This document shows positions 21,050 to 32,852 of a stretch of 64,000 nucleotides of DNA, piece after piece (position 1 is the first letter of the stretch; each line of letters opens with the position of its first letter). The translations under genes and the position numbers were made by a program. Location: NCBI GenBank assembly GCA_007570785.1, contig ML664176.1, positions 1,043,296-1,107,295 on the forward strand. Reading direction: 5' to 3'. This DNA is from Antilocapra americana. Its lineage: Eukaryota; Chordata; Mammalia; Artiodactyla; Antilocapridae. The notes under the pieces were generated by a model. That model did not search any database and was not told the origin of the DNA. It saw only the letters and a list, made by a program, of their open reading frames with translations.

Positions 21050-22862
21050 AATGGATACAGGGACACGCATAAGCATTGACACCATGTACTACAGAAGGCT
21101 GTTTCCATGCCAAGGGAAGCCAGCAGAAAGTGAAGAACTGGCTTGCCAACCAGTTATTTGTTCCTGCACTCCACCAAATAACCCGTTTGCCTGCCATTGG
21201 CTGGATATTCTGGCTTTGTGTAGACATCTCCTGGCTGGGAGGAAAGCCAGAGTTAATCCCTCACAAAGGGTTGTTTAATAATAACCAGAAACTGGAGAAG
21301 AGCAGAAAGGAACACAATGATCCCACACAATCCGAGGAAAATGGACTGTTCAGGCCCCCAATGCCCACCCTGCCAGCAAGGGCCCCTGGTGGGGCCTGAG
21401 GTTTCTTAATTTTTATTGCAAAAATAGAACATGAATATGTCTCTCCTGATTATCGCCACCAAGTGCACTGACAAAAACATCCACAGATGCATATTACTCT
21501 AATGCAGCACTAATGCCTGCATCGGAACAGAAAACCAGGTCATCTTTAAAAGTCTATAAATGGACAGCCCTCTCTGTCTATTACTTATTTATGTTTCCCG
21601 CCTTTTGCTTAACCAGCCTTCAGGCCCAAACAGAGAAAAAACACCATACATAAAGCTACCAGTATAGATAAATAAAACATCAGACTCACACTGGTAGCTT
21701 CAACCCTCACTGCCTTGGAGGCGGTAGCCTTCAGCAGCTAGATATTATACAAATGACCAGCAAAATGCAATCCTATGAGAGCAGGCAGGCCATTCCTAAG
21801 GTGTGTCTTCTTCCCCAAGGATATTCAGCTTTGACTTTCTGGACAACATTCTTGTTGGCTGTGGATGGAAGACGATGACTGCAAAGTGAGCCTGAACCCA
21901 AATCTCCTTGAGTTGAATGAACTGAGCTTGGTGTTGAATTCATCACCAGCTGAAGTTTCTGGATCCCCTCCAAAGCTTTTCCCACTGGCCTTCCCTGCAG
22001 TCACCCAGCCTCAGAGTTCACCAGGGTTAACACAGCCATGGGGAAGTCCATACATGAGAGAAGTCATCAGAGTCTCCATGTGAAGTTCCAGCAGAAAGGC
22101 ACCTATGCCTGTTTCAAGCCTAATGGACGTCCCTGTGGAGACAAGACCTTCTGGGGAAAGGGAAAATGCATCTCTGGGAGCAACATCACTTGTCCTGCAT
22201 TTCCTCTGGCTTCTCCCAACAACCCTCCCTGAGCTGGAACAAACTAGGTTTTACCCTCATCCCATTCTCAGGGTAGTCTGGTGTGTAGAATGGCTTGCCT
22301 GCAGAGATTTGGTGTGATGAGCAGCACAGAGGTAATTTCCAGAGACACTCTGGATGAAGAAGCAGAGGGCATCCTTATATTCAGGCATTCAGCCTCCGCA
22401 GCTTCAGAAGTGAGATCGTTTGCCTCAGCATCCTCCAGGTCACCCTCACTACCATCAAGCATCTCAAATACAGATCACAGCTGCTCTATCCAGCTCCAAG
22501 AGCATCTGTGTGGAGGAACCCATACGGACTGCTCTGCCCTCGATCAAGTGGTGGTAGCAGTCAAGAAATAAGCCCTTGTCTTCATTATGTCCTCTTTTTC
22601 TAGTGCAGAGAATTAAACACCTCTTAGCTAGGTAGAAAAATTGGGCTGGTGAAATGTATGAGACAGGCATTTTGATGGGGCAGAAGAAGATGGGGGGAAT
22701 TTCCAGATGCCAAGGACTCTATTTCTGAAACCACTCAAGTGACATCACTTTAACAGAGAGCACTGGGTTGAGGTGAGGCATGATTATCAGATAAAAGGAG
22801 TGTTAGACCTTACATTCTGTGATGGGAGGGGTGTATGTCTTTAATTTTTCTGATTGTAATTG
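21050..22862. other. Longest repeat-poor unique stretch of the left half
   Basis: About 1.8 kb without a recognised transposon. Positions 21,400-21,640 look conserved ('cctgattatcgccaccaagt', 'gacaaaaacatccacagatg', 'tctttaaaagtctataaatg'). Several plus frames of 60-107 codons (21,051-21,399, 21,865-22,571) have no domain. The serine-rich 96-codon frame at 22,281-22,571 shows no splice support that I trust. Confidence 0.45.
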
Positions 22863-22864
22863 TA

Positions 22865-23010
22865 AGCATTTACCTACTACTGTGTTCCAGGCAGTGTATG
22901 GAGTGTTTTTTGTTGAATTATAGATATGGAAACTGAGGCACACCCATGGCAAGTGGCCAAGCTGGGATGAAAACCCAAGATCTGACACCAGAACTGACTG
23001 CCCCCTTCTG
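22865..23010 (-). repeat. MIR SINE
   Basis: Antisense MIR: 'actgtgttccaggcagtgta', 'agatatggaaactgaggcac', then a worn 'aagtggccaagctgggatga' segment. Confidence 0.8.
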
Positions 23011-23484
23011 CTACAAAGCCTTTGGCTGAGCTCAGAAGCTCACCAGGCCCAGTGTAGGCATTCTCTGATGGTCAGCACAGAGCTTGAACATGGGAGATGC
23101 TCAAGAGTATTTTCTCTCCAGGTGATTCTCACTGTTCATTTCATAAAGCTTTTATCTTGTGGAGAAAGGACTCACCCTCATCCAGTTGGAGAGTCAAGTT
23201 CTTCCAAGCTAGAGGAAATCCTGCCTCATTAAAGCCATGTGTTACCAGGCAGTACAGGAAAAGCTTATCACAGATTTCCTGAAACTGGGTGTGACCAGTT
23301 GGTTCAAAGCCTTGAGAATAGTTTTCTACACTTAAAAATGTATGACTGGTCTTTGGAGCCTATTCTTAGGGCTGATTCCTTCAATTTCCTGAACTTCAAC
23401 CTGGGTCTTCATAACACAGTCGAGTCCGGTAGCACCACAGTCAGTAAAGAGCAGCAGAGAGATTCCTGAACCAGAGAGGTGTGA
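23011..23484. other. Unique DNA, nothing recognised
   Basis: Two plus frames of 61 and 76 codons (23,097-23,469) have no domain. Confidence 0.45.
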
Positions 23485-23640
23485 ACTAAGACACTGGGGC
23501 TCAAGTCTCAGCCTCTCCCACCACTCCCAACCAGTATCACTATCTTCATGACCTTGAGCTAGTCACTAAACCACTCTGACCATCCATCTGTGCTATTTAT
23601 TATCAGCAAAGTAGAGACGATAGCTATAACTGATATAAAT
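23485..23640 (+). repeat. MIR SINE remnant
   Basis: Sense MIR order with much divergence: 'gaccttgagctagtcactaa' corresponds to the 'gaccttgggcaagttactta' core. Confidence 0.6.
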
Positions 23641-23724
23641 TCACAAATCTCAAGAAGTTTACAATCAGAATCAATGAAGATACTATATGTGAAAACACAT
23701 GAGCAAAAATAATAATAGCAGTGA

Positions 23725-23870
23725 TGATAACTAACATTTCTTGATCTCCTCTTATGTGCCCAAAACTCCAAATAAGTAGACATTGCTGGTGAGGAAGAGG
23801 GTGAGGCTTAGAGGAAAAGAACCGGCAGAAGTGAAATAAGAACCCAGGTTTTTCTAACTCATACATTTTC
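23725..23870 (-). repeat. MIR SINE remnant
   Basis: Antisense MIR: 'taacatttcttgatctcctc' and 'ttatgtgcccaaaactcc', then 'gaggaagagggtgaggctta'. Confidence 0.6.
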
Positions 23871-24383
23871 AGCAGGGTTGAAAAAGTGGTTCTTAAGGGC
23901 AAAAAAAAATCTTATTTTTCAATGTATTCAGCACAGATATGCATACAACATGTAAAGAAAGATACTGTGTATCTGTAGCATTAACATTCCATGGGGAAGG
24001 CAATTAGGAAAAACAACCTCTAAAAAGGCTCCTTGGGAGATAATAATGAAGAAAAATTTGAGAAATGTCTAATTTAACTACATCATGCCATCTCCCATAA
24101 CTAATAATGATTATTATTACTATGCTATTAGGCTCCTACAATGGAAACTCAGATGTTAGGTTCAAACATGGTCCTAGAGAAGGTGGTGGCCACTGTGGAT
24201 GGTCCAGCTTAGAGGGCATGTGCAAAGAATTAAAAAACCTTCACATTTAAATTCCAAAGGGTAAATCTTCTGCCATTCACAAGAGAAAGTTAATGTATCC
24301 CACCTTCCCTCATCAATGGTACCTATTTAGATCAATTTACACAGACCAAAAGAGGGAATAATTCACTGCAACACTTTAAACAT
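23871..24383. other. Unique AT-rich DNA
   Basis: No transposon is recognised directly to the left of the mariner element. Confidence 0.45.
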
Positions 24384-25624
24384 TTGGATTGGCCAATAAC
24401 TTCCTTTGGTTTTTAAGTAAAATTGAAAAAATTTTTTTTTCCATTTTTATCAGGAACTTTATTGAACAACATACTCTCTGTTTTGTTCCACCACCTTCTG
24501 CCATTTTTGAAACAATTTCATAAATCCACCTTCCCAAAACTTTTTATCTTTTTGAGCAAAGAATTCTTTCAGGTGCTTTTTACAGATTTCCAGGAAATTG
24601 AAGGTTTTTTTTTTTTTCCATTAAGAGAATTTTATGAAGACTGAAATAAATGGAAATCCAAAGGGGCAGTGTCTGGTGAATATGGTGGAGGAATCAGAAC
24701 TTCCCAGCCAAGCTATAATAGTTCTTGCCTGGTCATCAGAGAAACAATGCAGTCTTTTGTTATCCTGATGAAAGACAATGTGTGGTCTGTTGATTAATTT
24801 CAGACACTTTTTGTCATGCGCTGCCTTCAGTTGGTCTAATTGGGAGCAGTACTTGCTTTAATTAATGGTTTGGTTTTCTGGAAGGAGCTCATAATAAAGA
24901 ACTTCCAATGCCACCATATACACATCACCTTCTTTGGATGAAGACTGGCTTTGTTGTGATTGGTGGTGGCTCATTTCACTCTCCCCACAATCTCTTCTGT
25001 TCCACATTATTGTACAATATCCACTTTTCATTACCTGCACAATTAATTTTAAAAAGGGAACATTCCCTTATGCTTAGCTTAACTTATGCAAAATCCAAAC
25101 ATCAAAGCGATTGACATAATCAAGCTGGTGCAAATGATTCTCAATGCTTGTTCAGGATATTTTGAGTACGTCAGCTATCTCCGTCTGGTATAACACTGAC
25201 TGATCTCAATTAATGCCTTAACTTCATCAGTATCAACTCCAGCTAGTCTACTTGACAATGGAACATCATCCAGCAAGAAATTTCCAGCATGAAACTCTGC
25301 AAACCACCTTTGTCACAGTCAGTCACAGCACCTTCTCCATACACCACACACAATTTTTGTTGTTGTTGTTGTTCAGTTGCATCTTTACCTTTCTGGAAAT
25401 AATAAAGTATAGTATGCCCAAAATGTTGCTTTTATCTTCCATCTTCAATATTTAAATGGCTACACAAAAATTTACCAATTTTTAGGTTTCCTTTAAAATG
25501 CATGCTGATATGACAACTATCAGAATACAATTTAACAAAATTGTTTCAAAAGACGATAAAGAAAACTAAGAGCTACCAAAGCCACTGGATGGTAAAAAAT
25601 GAAAAAACTTATTGGCCAACCAAA
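24384..25624 (-). mobile_element. Mariner DNA transposon, near full length, decayed
   Basis: Terminal inverted repeats are readable at both ends: left 'ttggattggccaataac', right (complement) 'ttggttggccaataag'. The span of about 1.24 kb is close to the usual 1.25-1.3 kb of mariners. The interior codes on the minus strand for a broken mariner transposase. A (TTG)n stretch near 25,359-25,376 is a later simple-repeat change. Its terminal motif is related to the MITEs at 17.74 and 46.82 kb. Confidence 0.93.
24600..25450 (-). pseudogene. Mariner transposase remnant
   Basis: On the minus strand, frames read Y-Y-E-L-L-P-E-N-Q-T-I-N near 24,859-24,894, H-Q-D-N (the second catalytic Asp region) near 24,761-24,772, and P-P-Y-S-P-D-T-A-P near 24,670-24,700. 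These are hallmark mariner motifs. Where the family has the third catalytic Asp (S-D-Y-H after A-P), this copy reads F-G-F-P, so that Asp is lost. Frameshifts separate the motifs. It cannot encode a working transposase. Confidence 0.9.
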
Positions 25625-27034
25625 TTTTCCCCCAATGAAACAGTGTGAAAAAATAATTTAGAATGTTATTACAATTCTGACTATATCTGCCAGTGGGGCC
25701 ATGGATTTCTCCCTTCTCTTTGCTATTGGAAAAACTGGAGATTTATGTGTAAATTCCTACCAGTATCTGTAGATTAAGAGAAAAGGAACTGGTCTATCCC
25801 CTGATCATTTAACATACCAAGCTTCCTCATGCGACATGCTCTCAGCAGCATGTAAAAAGTCCAGTCACTGTCAATGGCAAATCAAGTGTCTCTGAGTTAA
25901 CCTGCTATATCCCGCTCTCTTCCTTTCCTTCTCTTTGACGTCCTACCTAGGCATCCCAGCTGCCGATGATACCCATCATTGGTCTCCCCATCCTCACTTC
26001 CCACCTTTCCTCCGACCTAGTATTCCACTCACAGATTCATTGATTTCATTCATCTGATTGTATCCAACAAACAGTGACGCTAAACTCACAATGAAACAGG
26101 CACTCTCTGGACAAGGCAGTACTGCCTCTCTCTAGTCTGAGGGGCCCAACCATCTGGGCCAGCGTGACCCCAATTCCCCACTGGACAGGGGTGCAGGAAA
26201 GGATGGATTTGCAACAATCAGAGATTTCAGTTTGTACAAACGGCCTTTGAGCCTGGCAGGGGTGCACGTGCTCACTTGTAACGCCAGGCCAGGCTGGTCC
26301 TGGGGTAGCTGTGATAATCAATCCAGTTGCCACAGCGGCCGTAAGTGTTCATTTACCACTCTGCGACCTGGAGCAATAATATATTATGCTTTTCACCAGC
26401 GGGAGCCATGCCAGCTGCAGCACGGGGCGGCCGTGTCGGCCATCAGTCACCTCTCTCCTTCACAACCTTTTGTTCCCTGCTCATTACAGTGAATTATAAC
26501 AGGGGGACAGCACATTTTTCAGAAGAGGCTCTCCTGTTAGGTCTAAGCACTAACTCATCCCAGGTTGTTCCAAGTCGGCTACACCAGCCTGGGACGGTAT
26601 CACCCACTGGTCTTCCCACTTCCCCCTCCCTGAGCACTAAGAATGGGTGAAAATCAAAGTGTGTGCATTTTTCTGCAAGGCAAGATAAAAACCCACTCAA
26701 CTCTATCTACTATAAATATTGAATACCACATTTTGTTGCACTCTGTCATGTCCCCAAAGGCCTGTCATGACAGTAAATTGCATTATAGCTCACTAAATAG
26801 GCCATCATGTCAATTTTGGGCCTTGGCACTGGTGCTTTGAGACGAGTAGAAGATCGCTTCCCAAGTGGCAGATGGGAGGATCAGGGGCAACATCTCCACC
26901 CCATCAGCATTTTTTGAAAATCTTTGACTGTGATAGTAATGGCAAACAATTTAAGATCATAAAAATTAGAAACCGGGTCAAGTATTAAGTGACTAGGAGG
27001 AATCAAGAATAAAACTTTTGACAAAGATTATTTT
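25625..27034. other. Repeat-poor block with a CpG cluster
   Basis: No recognised repeat in 1.4 kb. Positions 26,336-26,438 hold eight CpGs in 103 bp around 'cacggggcggccgtg', whose ends form a CACGG/CCGTG inverted repeat. Nearby 'ctgtgataatcaatcc' and 'ggcaagataaaaaccc' carry GATA cores, and 'ctactataaatattga' fits a MEF2 site. Frames of 86-101 codons here have no domain. I favour a regulatory element or orphan CpG cluster over a gene. Confidence 0.5.
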
Positions 27035-27490
27035 GCCTAGCCCCCAAGTGGAAGCAACCCAAATGGCCATCAACTGGTGAAGAAAAGAACCAACTGTGTA
27101 CCTTATATCCTGTATGAGATGGAATACCATTCCAGCAATCAAAAGGAATGAAATATAAATACACATAATGACATGGATGAATCTCAGAAATATTATTCTA
27201 AGAGAAAGAAATTGAACACAAAAGACTATATTCTACAGGACTTCATTTCTAAGAAATTCTAGGAAAAAAAACAAAACCATAGTGAGAGAAACAGATCTGT
27301 GGTTGCCAGTGGCTAGGGGTAGGGAGAGGGACTTAAGAGAAAGTGGGCCCAAGGGAGCTTTTATAGAAAACTGTTCTCTATATTGATTTTGGTGGAAGTT
27401 ACAAGATTACACACAATTACAGAAACCCATCAAAATGTACACTTCAAATTGGTGAATTATATTGTATATAAATAGGACCTTAGTAAATGG
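27035..27490 (+). mobile_element. Old L1 3' fragment
   Basis: Runs 'ccaagtggaagcaacccaaa', 'tggaataccattccagcaat', 'gtggttgccagtggctaggg' and 'gaattatattgtatataaat', the standard L1 ORF2-end and 3' UTR order. Confidence 0.8.
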
Positions 27491-27564
27491 AAATATGGCA
27501 AAACAAAACCCACAAGCGAACACTGCTGAATAAGAGAAAGGGGGCTGACTTCTCTTCCTATGTG

Positions 27565-28735
27565 GCAGAAGCCCAACAAGAGAGAAGTGATATTTGATAA
27601 GGGATTAATGTTCAAAATAAACAGCTCATTTGACTCAAAAAAAAAATCCAATGAAGAAATGGGTGAAGACCTGAAGAGACATTTTTTTTCCCCCAAAGAA
27701 GACATACAGATGGCCAATAGGTACAAGAAAAAATTTTCAGCATCTCTAAATCATCAGAGAAATGCAAATCAAAACCACAGTGAGATATCACCTCACACCT
27801 ATCAGAATGTCCATCACTGAAAATACCACAAATGGCAAAAGGATGTTTAAAAAAGGTAATCCTAGTACACCATTGGTGAAAATGTAAATTCGATTCCACA
27901 AAGAAACTAAAAATAGAACTACTATATGATCCAGGAATTTCACCCCTGGTATATATCTGGAGAAAACAAAATCACTAATTCGAAAAATGTACCCCAATGG
28001 TCACAGCAGCATTATTTACAATTGCCAAGACACAGATACAACTAAGTGTCCCTCAACAGAATAATAGATAAGGAAGATATGGCACATATACACTATCGGA
28101 ATATTACTCAGCCATAAGAAAAAGTCTGAAATTTTTCAGTTTGCAAAAATATGAATAGACCTAGAGGGTGTTATGCTAAGTGAAATGTCAGACAAATTAA
28201 GACAAACACTGTATATTATCACTTACACACGGAACCTAAAAAATAAAATGAATGAATTTAATAGAGACTCACAGATACAGAGAACAAACCAGTGGTTACT
28301 AGCGGGGAGAAGGAAGCAGGGAGAAGCCAGGTAGGAAAAGGCATTAAGAAGTGCTAATAAGTATGTATAAAATAAATACACAACAAGGACAGCAAGGGGA
28401 TATAGTCAATATTTTGTGATACTTTTAAAAAGAGTATGAAAGTGAAAGTGGCTCAGTCGTGTCTGACTTTTTGTATCCCCATGGACCATACAGTCCATAG
28501 AATTCTCCAGGCTAGAATACTGGAATGGGTAGCCTTTCCCTTCTCCAGGGGGTCTTCCCAACCCAGAGAGCAAAGCCAGGTTTCCCACATTGCAGGTGGA
28601 TTTTTTACCAGCTGAGCCACAGGGGAAGCCGTAAAACGAGTATAATCTATAAAAATATTAAATCTGAAACACTGTACATCTGAAACTAATATAACATTGT
28701 AAATCAACTATACTTCATAAAAACAAAAAAAGGAA
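27565..28735 (+). mobile_element. L1 ORF2 3' end and 3' UTR, split by a SINE
   Basis: Text such as 'aatgcaaatcaaaaccacag', 'gagatatcacctcacaccta' and 'gcagcattatttacaattgc' is the conserved end of L1 ORF2, followed by an artiodactyl-type 3' UTR ending 'cttcataaaaacaaaaaaag'. Stops and frameshifts are frequent. A Bov-tA SINE interrupts it. Confidence 0.9.
28438..28632 (-). mobile_element. Bov-tA-type SINE inside L1
   Basis: Antisense copy from 'gtggctcagtcgtgtctgac' to 'ccagctgagccacaggggaa'. The target duplication is 'aaaaagagtat' (28,427-28,437) and 'aaaacgagtat' (28,633-28,643), one mismatch. Confidence 0.96.
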
Positions 28736-29083
28736 GAAGCAAACATTGGTACTGTATAGGAAAGTGAGTTACACTCATTAGGCAGAAATGAATAAGCCAG
28801 CCTTGTGGGCCTGAACACTGTGAAGAACAAGCACTTCATAATCTCTATTGTATGATGATAAACTACATAGGCCACCACTGTGACAGAAAAGTTTGGTAAG
28901 TTTCAGTTCAACTTCTGGTTAATTCAAGCTGGGTCTAAAAGACACTAAACAGAAACAGATTCACAGACTTAGAGAACTAACTTATGATTGCCAGGGGAGA
29001 AGGACGGGGGGAAGGGATAGTTAGGGAGTTTGGGATGGACACATACACACTTCTATATTTTAAATGGATAACCAGCAAGGAAT

Positions 29084-29700
29084 GGGTGAATTTAACTCCG
29101 ATGACTCTACTACTCTGGGCAAGAATCCCTTAGAAGAAATGGAGTAGCCATCATAGTCAACAAAAGAGTCCGAAATGCAGTCGGACTGCATCTCAAAAAT
29201 GACAGAATGACCTCTGTTTGTTTCCAAGGCAAATCATTCAATATCACAGTAATCTAAGTTTATGCCCTGACCAGTAATGCTGAAGAAGGTGATGTTGAAT
29301 GGTTCTCTGAAGACCTGCAAAACCTTCTAGAACTAACAGCCAAAAGAGATGTTCTTTTTATTATAGGGGACTAGAATGCAAAAGTAGGAAGTCAAGAAAT
29401 ATCTGGAGTAACAGGCAAATTTAGCCTTGGAGTACAGAATGAAGCAGGGTAAAGACTAATAGAGTTTTACCAAGATAATACACTGGTCATAGCAAACACC
29501 CTCTTCCAAGAACACAAGAAAAGACTCTACACATGGACATCACCAGATGATCAATACTGAAATCAGATTGATTATATTCTTTGAAGCCAGAGATAGAGTT
29601 CTATACAGTCAGCAAAAACAAGACTGGGAGCTTTCTGGGGCTCAGATCATGAACTCCTTATTGCCAAATTCAGGCTTAAATTGAAGAAAGTAAGGAAACC
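29084..29700 (+). pseudogene. BovB endonuclease domain remnant
   Basis: The apurinic-type endonuclease motifs can be followed. G-D-stop-N-A-K at 29,366-29,383 has TAG where the family has Trp (G-D-W-N), W-T-S-P-D-D appears near 29,536, and the catalytic S-D-H triplet is at 29,643-29,651. Further stops lie in 'gtaatctaagtttatgcc' and after Q-Y. In the family this domain nicks the target DNA. Confidence 0.92.
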
Positions 29701-30176
29701 ACTAGATCATTCAGGTATGACCTAAATCAGAGCCCTTATGATTATACAGTGTAAGTGAGAAATAGATTCAAGAGATTAAATCTGATAGAGTGCCTGAAGA
29801 ACTATGGATGGAGGTTCGTGACACTATATAGGAGGCAGGGATCAAGACAATCCTTGAGGAAAAGAAATACAAAAAGGTAAAATGGTTGTCTGAGGAGGCC
29901 TTACAAGTAGCTGTGAATAGAAGGGAAGCAAAAGGCAAAGGAGAAACAGAAAGATACACCCATTTGAATGCAGAGTTCCAAAGAATAGCAAGGAGACATA
30001 AGAAAGCCTTCCTCAGTGATTAATGCAAAGAAATAGAGGGAAAAAAATAGAATGGGAAAGTCTAGAGATCTCTTCAAGAAAATTAGCGATACCAAGGGAA
30101 CATTTCATGCAAAGATGGGCACAATAAAGGACAGAAAGGGTATGGACCTAACAGAAGCAGAAGATATTAAGAAGAG

Positions 30177-31740
30177 GTGGCAAGAATACACAGAAGAACA
30201 ATACAAAAAGATCTTCAGAACCCAGATAATCATGACGGTGTGATCACCAACCTAGAGCCAGACATCCCAGAATGCAAAGTCAAGTGGGTCTTAGGAAACA
30301 TCATTATGAACAAAGCTAGTGGAGGTGATGGAATTCCAGTTGAGCTTTTTCAAATCCTAAAAGATGATGCTATGAAAGTGCTGCACTCAATATGCCAGCA
30401 AATTTGGATAAGTCAGGAGTGGCCACAGGACTGGAAAAGGTCAGTTTTCATTCCAATTCCAAAGAAAGGCAATGCCAAAGAATGTTCAAACTACTGCACA
30501 ATTACACTCATTTCACACACTAGTAAGGTAATGCTCAATATTCTCCAAGCCAGGATTAAACAGTATGTGAACTGTGAACTTCCAGATGTTCAAGCTGGAT
30601 TTAGAAAAGGCAGGAATCAAAGACCAAGTTGTCAACATCTTTTGGGTCATTGAAAAAGCAAGAAAGTTCCAGAAAAAGCATCTATTTCTGCTTTATTGAC
30701 TATGCCAAAGCCTTTGACTTGCTTGTTTGGACCACAACAAACTCTGGAAAATTCTTAAAGAGATGGGAATACCAGACCACCTGACTTGCCTCTTGAGAAA
30801 TCTGTATGCAGGTCAGGGAGCAACAGTTAGAACTGGATATGGAACAACAGACTGACTCCAAACAGGGAAAGGAGTACATCAAGGCTGTATATTGTCACCC
30901 TGCTTATTTAACTTATATGCAGAGTACATCATGAGAAACCCTGGGTTGGATGAAGCACAAGCTGGAATCAAGATTGATGGGAGAAATATCAATGTAGATG
31001 ACACAACCCTTATGACAGAAAGCAAAGAAGAACTAAAGAGCCTCTTGATGAAAGTGAAAGAAGAGAGTAAAATGTTGGCTTAAAGCTCAACATTCAGAAA
31101 ACTAAGATCATGGCATCTGGTCCAGTCACTTCATGGAAAATAGATGGGGAAAACAGTGACAGACTCTATTTTGGGGGCCTCCAAAATCACTGCAGATGGT
31201 GACTGCAGCCATGAAATTAAAATACACTTGCTCCTTGGAAGAAAAGCTATGATCAATCTAGATAGCATATTAAATAACAGAGACATTAGTTTGCCAACAA
31301 AGGTCTATCAACTTAAAGCTATATTTTTTCTAGTAGTCATGTATGTATGTGAGAGTTGGACTATAAAGAAAGCTGAGAGCCGAAGAATTGATGCTTTTGA
31401 ACTGTGGTGTTGGAGAAGACTCTTGAGAGTCCTTTGGACTGCAAGGACATCCAACCAGTCCATCCTAAAGGAAATCAGTCCTGAATATTCACTGGAAGGA
31501 CTGATGCTGAAGCTGTAACTCCAATAGTTTGGCCACCTGATGTGAAGAACTGACTCATTGGAAAAGATCCTGATGCTGGAAAAGATTGAACTCAGGAGGA
31601 GAAGGGGACGACAGAGGATGAGATGGTTGGATGGCATCACCGACTCAATGGACTTGAGTTTGAGTAAACTCCACGAGTTGGAGTTGGACTGGGAGGCCTG
31701 GCGTGTTGCAGTTCATGGGGTCACAAAGAGTTGGACAGAC
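30177..31740 (+). pseudogene. BovB reverse transcriptase remnant with damaged active site
   Basis: A 158-codon frame (30,177-30,653) covers the start of the RT, and the F-I-D-Y-A-K-A-F-D motif is at 30,692-30,718. The active-site motif is damaged: the other RT copy in this window reads N-L-R-Y-M-D-D-T, but here N-I-N runs directly into V-D-D-T (V-D-D at 30,994-31,002), as if four codons were deleted and the residue before the two Asp changed. The C-terminal part continues in a 124-codon frame (31,144-31,518). Confidence 0.93.
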
Positions 31741-31984
31741 TGAGCGACTGAACTGAACCAACAGGGACCTACTATACAGCACAAGGAACTCTGCTCAGTG
31801 TTATTTGGCAGCCTGGACAGAAGGGGAGTTCGGTGGAGAATGGATACACGTATACGCAGGGCTGTGTCCCTTTGTCATCCACCTGAAAATATCAGAACAT
31901 TGTTAACCAGCTATACTTCAATATAAAATAGAAAGTTAAAAAACAATAAAAGGCACTAAAATAATGGAGTGATTAATAACCACT

Positions 31985-32080
31985 GGTTGTGGTTTAATCT
32001 TCCTGGACCTCATGTTCCTTGTCTTTAAAAAGGATGATTTGGACATACTGGTGTTAAAACTTAAAAATGGTACAGTTGTG
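31985..32080 (+). repeat. Possible MIR3-type remnant
   Basis: 'ctggacctcatgttccttgt' followed by 'aaaaaggatgatttggacat' resembles the sense MIR3 core and its 'ggatgttggactagatgat' continuation. Confidence 0.5.
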
Positions 32081-32852
32081 TCATCTAGCTCTTGGAATCC
32101 GCCCCTCCTTGCCCCTCGACTAAATCTGGCTGGTTTCAATGTGGGCATTTTGGAGAATGGAGTAGAGAGCCTAGAGGACTTGGAAGGACGATTACCAGTG
32201 CCTCAGTCCACAGTGGACCCTAAGAATGAGACACTCCCAGTCTGACTTCCCTCCTGTGGCCAGATTCTATTATGTTCTTACCAAGAGGGGTTCGTGGAAG
32301 ATCTCCAGTGACTTATCTCCCTTATTTTTAGTTTCTGGATGAGTGCTTACTCTGCAGTCCAAGAAATCTTCTAGGTCTCAAGACAAGAATTTTTTTTTTA
32401 ATCTCACTTTTTATGTAATTACGAGTCATTAAGCACATTAGCATCAGAAACCCAAGATCCCCCTCTTATCCCTTTTTCATCTCTTCAAAGATTCTGCAGG
32501 TAAGGAAAGGCTTTAAATATTTGCCCTTGACAGAAAAGACATGAGAACCTGATTGCAGTTATTTGCAAGAAAATGGTTTTCAAAAGCAGAGCTTTTACAA
32601 AGTTCATTGCTGATCTTTACTTCATCCACCAGTTCAGGGGACAGGCAAATCTCCTTTGTCATAAAACCTGCTAAGTTTTCAAGCAAGCCCTCCTTTCTAT
32701 AGCATTGACTGAAACTTAATCCACAATATCTTGAGAAGATTCTTCTTAATTTTTTGAAAATGTTGGGTTTTTTCCCCTCTAATTAATAGATCTGGCCACA
32801 AACTAACATATTAGCAAAAGCCATAGATAACTGTAAAAGTAATCTGTTTCTA
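32081..32852. other. Unique DNA, nothing recognised
   Basis: The 77-codon plus frame at 32,012-32,245 has no domain. The rest is AT-rich. Confidence 0.45.

Larger units (their letters stand above)
29081..31757 (+). mobile_element. BovB LINE, 2.68 kb, endonuclease plus reverse transcriptase
   Basis: The longest BovB here; a complete one is about 3.2 kb from memory, so the 5' end is missing. It starts in the endonuclease domain and ends in the 'gacagactgagcgactgaac' tail. Near-identical flanks 'aaccagcaagg' and 'aaccaacaggg' are the likely target duplication in the host L1. Multiple stops show it is inactive. Confidence 0.97.
28932..31950 (+). mobile_element. Artiodactyl L1 3' UTR split by a large BovB
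   Basis: The left part (28,932-29,080) reads 'gacttagagaactaacttat' to 'gataaccagcaagg'. The right part (31,756-31,950) resumes with 'aaccaacagggacctactat' and ends 'tacttcaatataaaatag'. The two join into one continuous L1 3' UTR if the BovB is removed. Confidence 0.92.

Noticed and set aside
22281..22571. Serine-rich 96-codon frame as an exon
   Set aside because: No splice sites with good context and no domain; the composition is compatible with chance.
30177..30653. 158-codon open frame with reverse transcriptase similarity as a host gene
   Set aside because: It is the RT segment of a 5'-truncated BovB with stops on both sides and a damaged active site.
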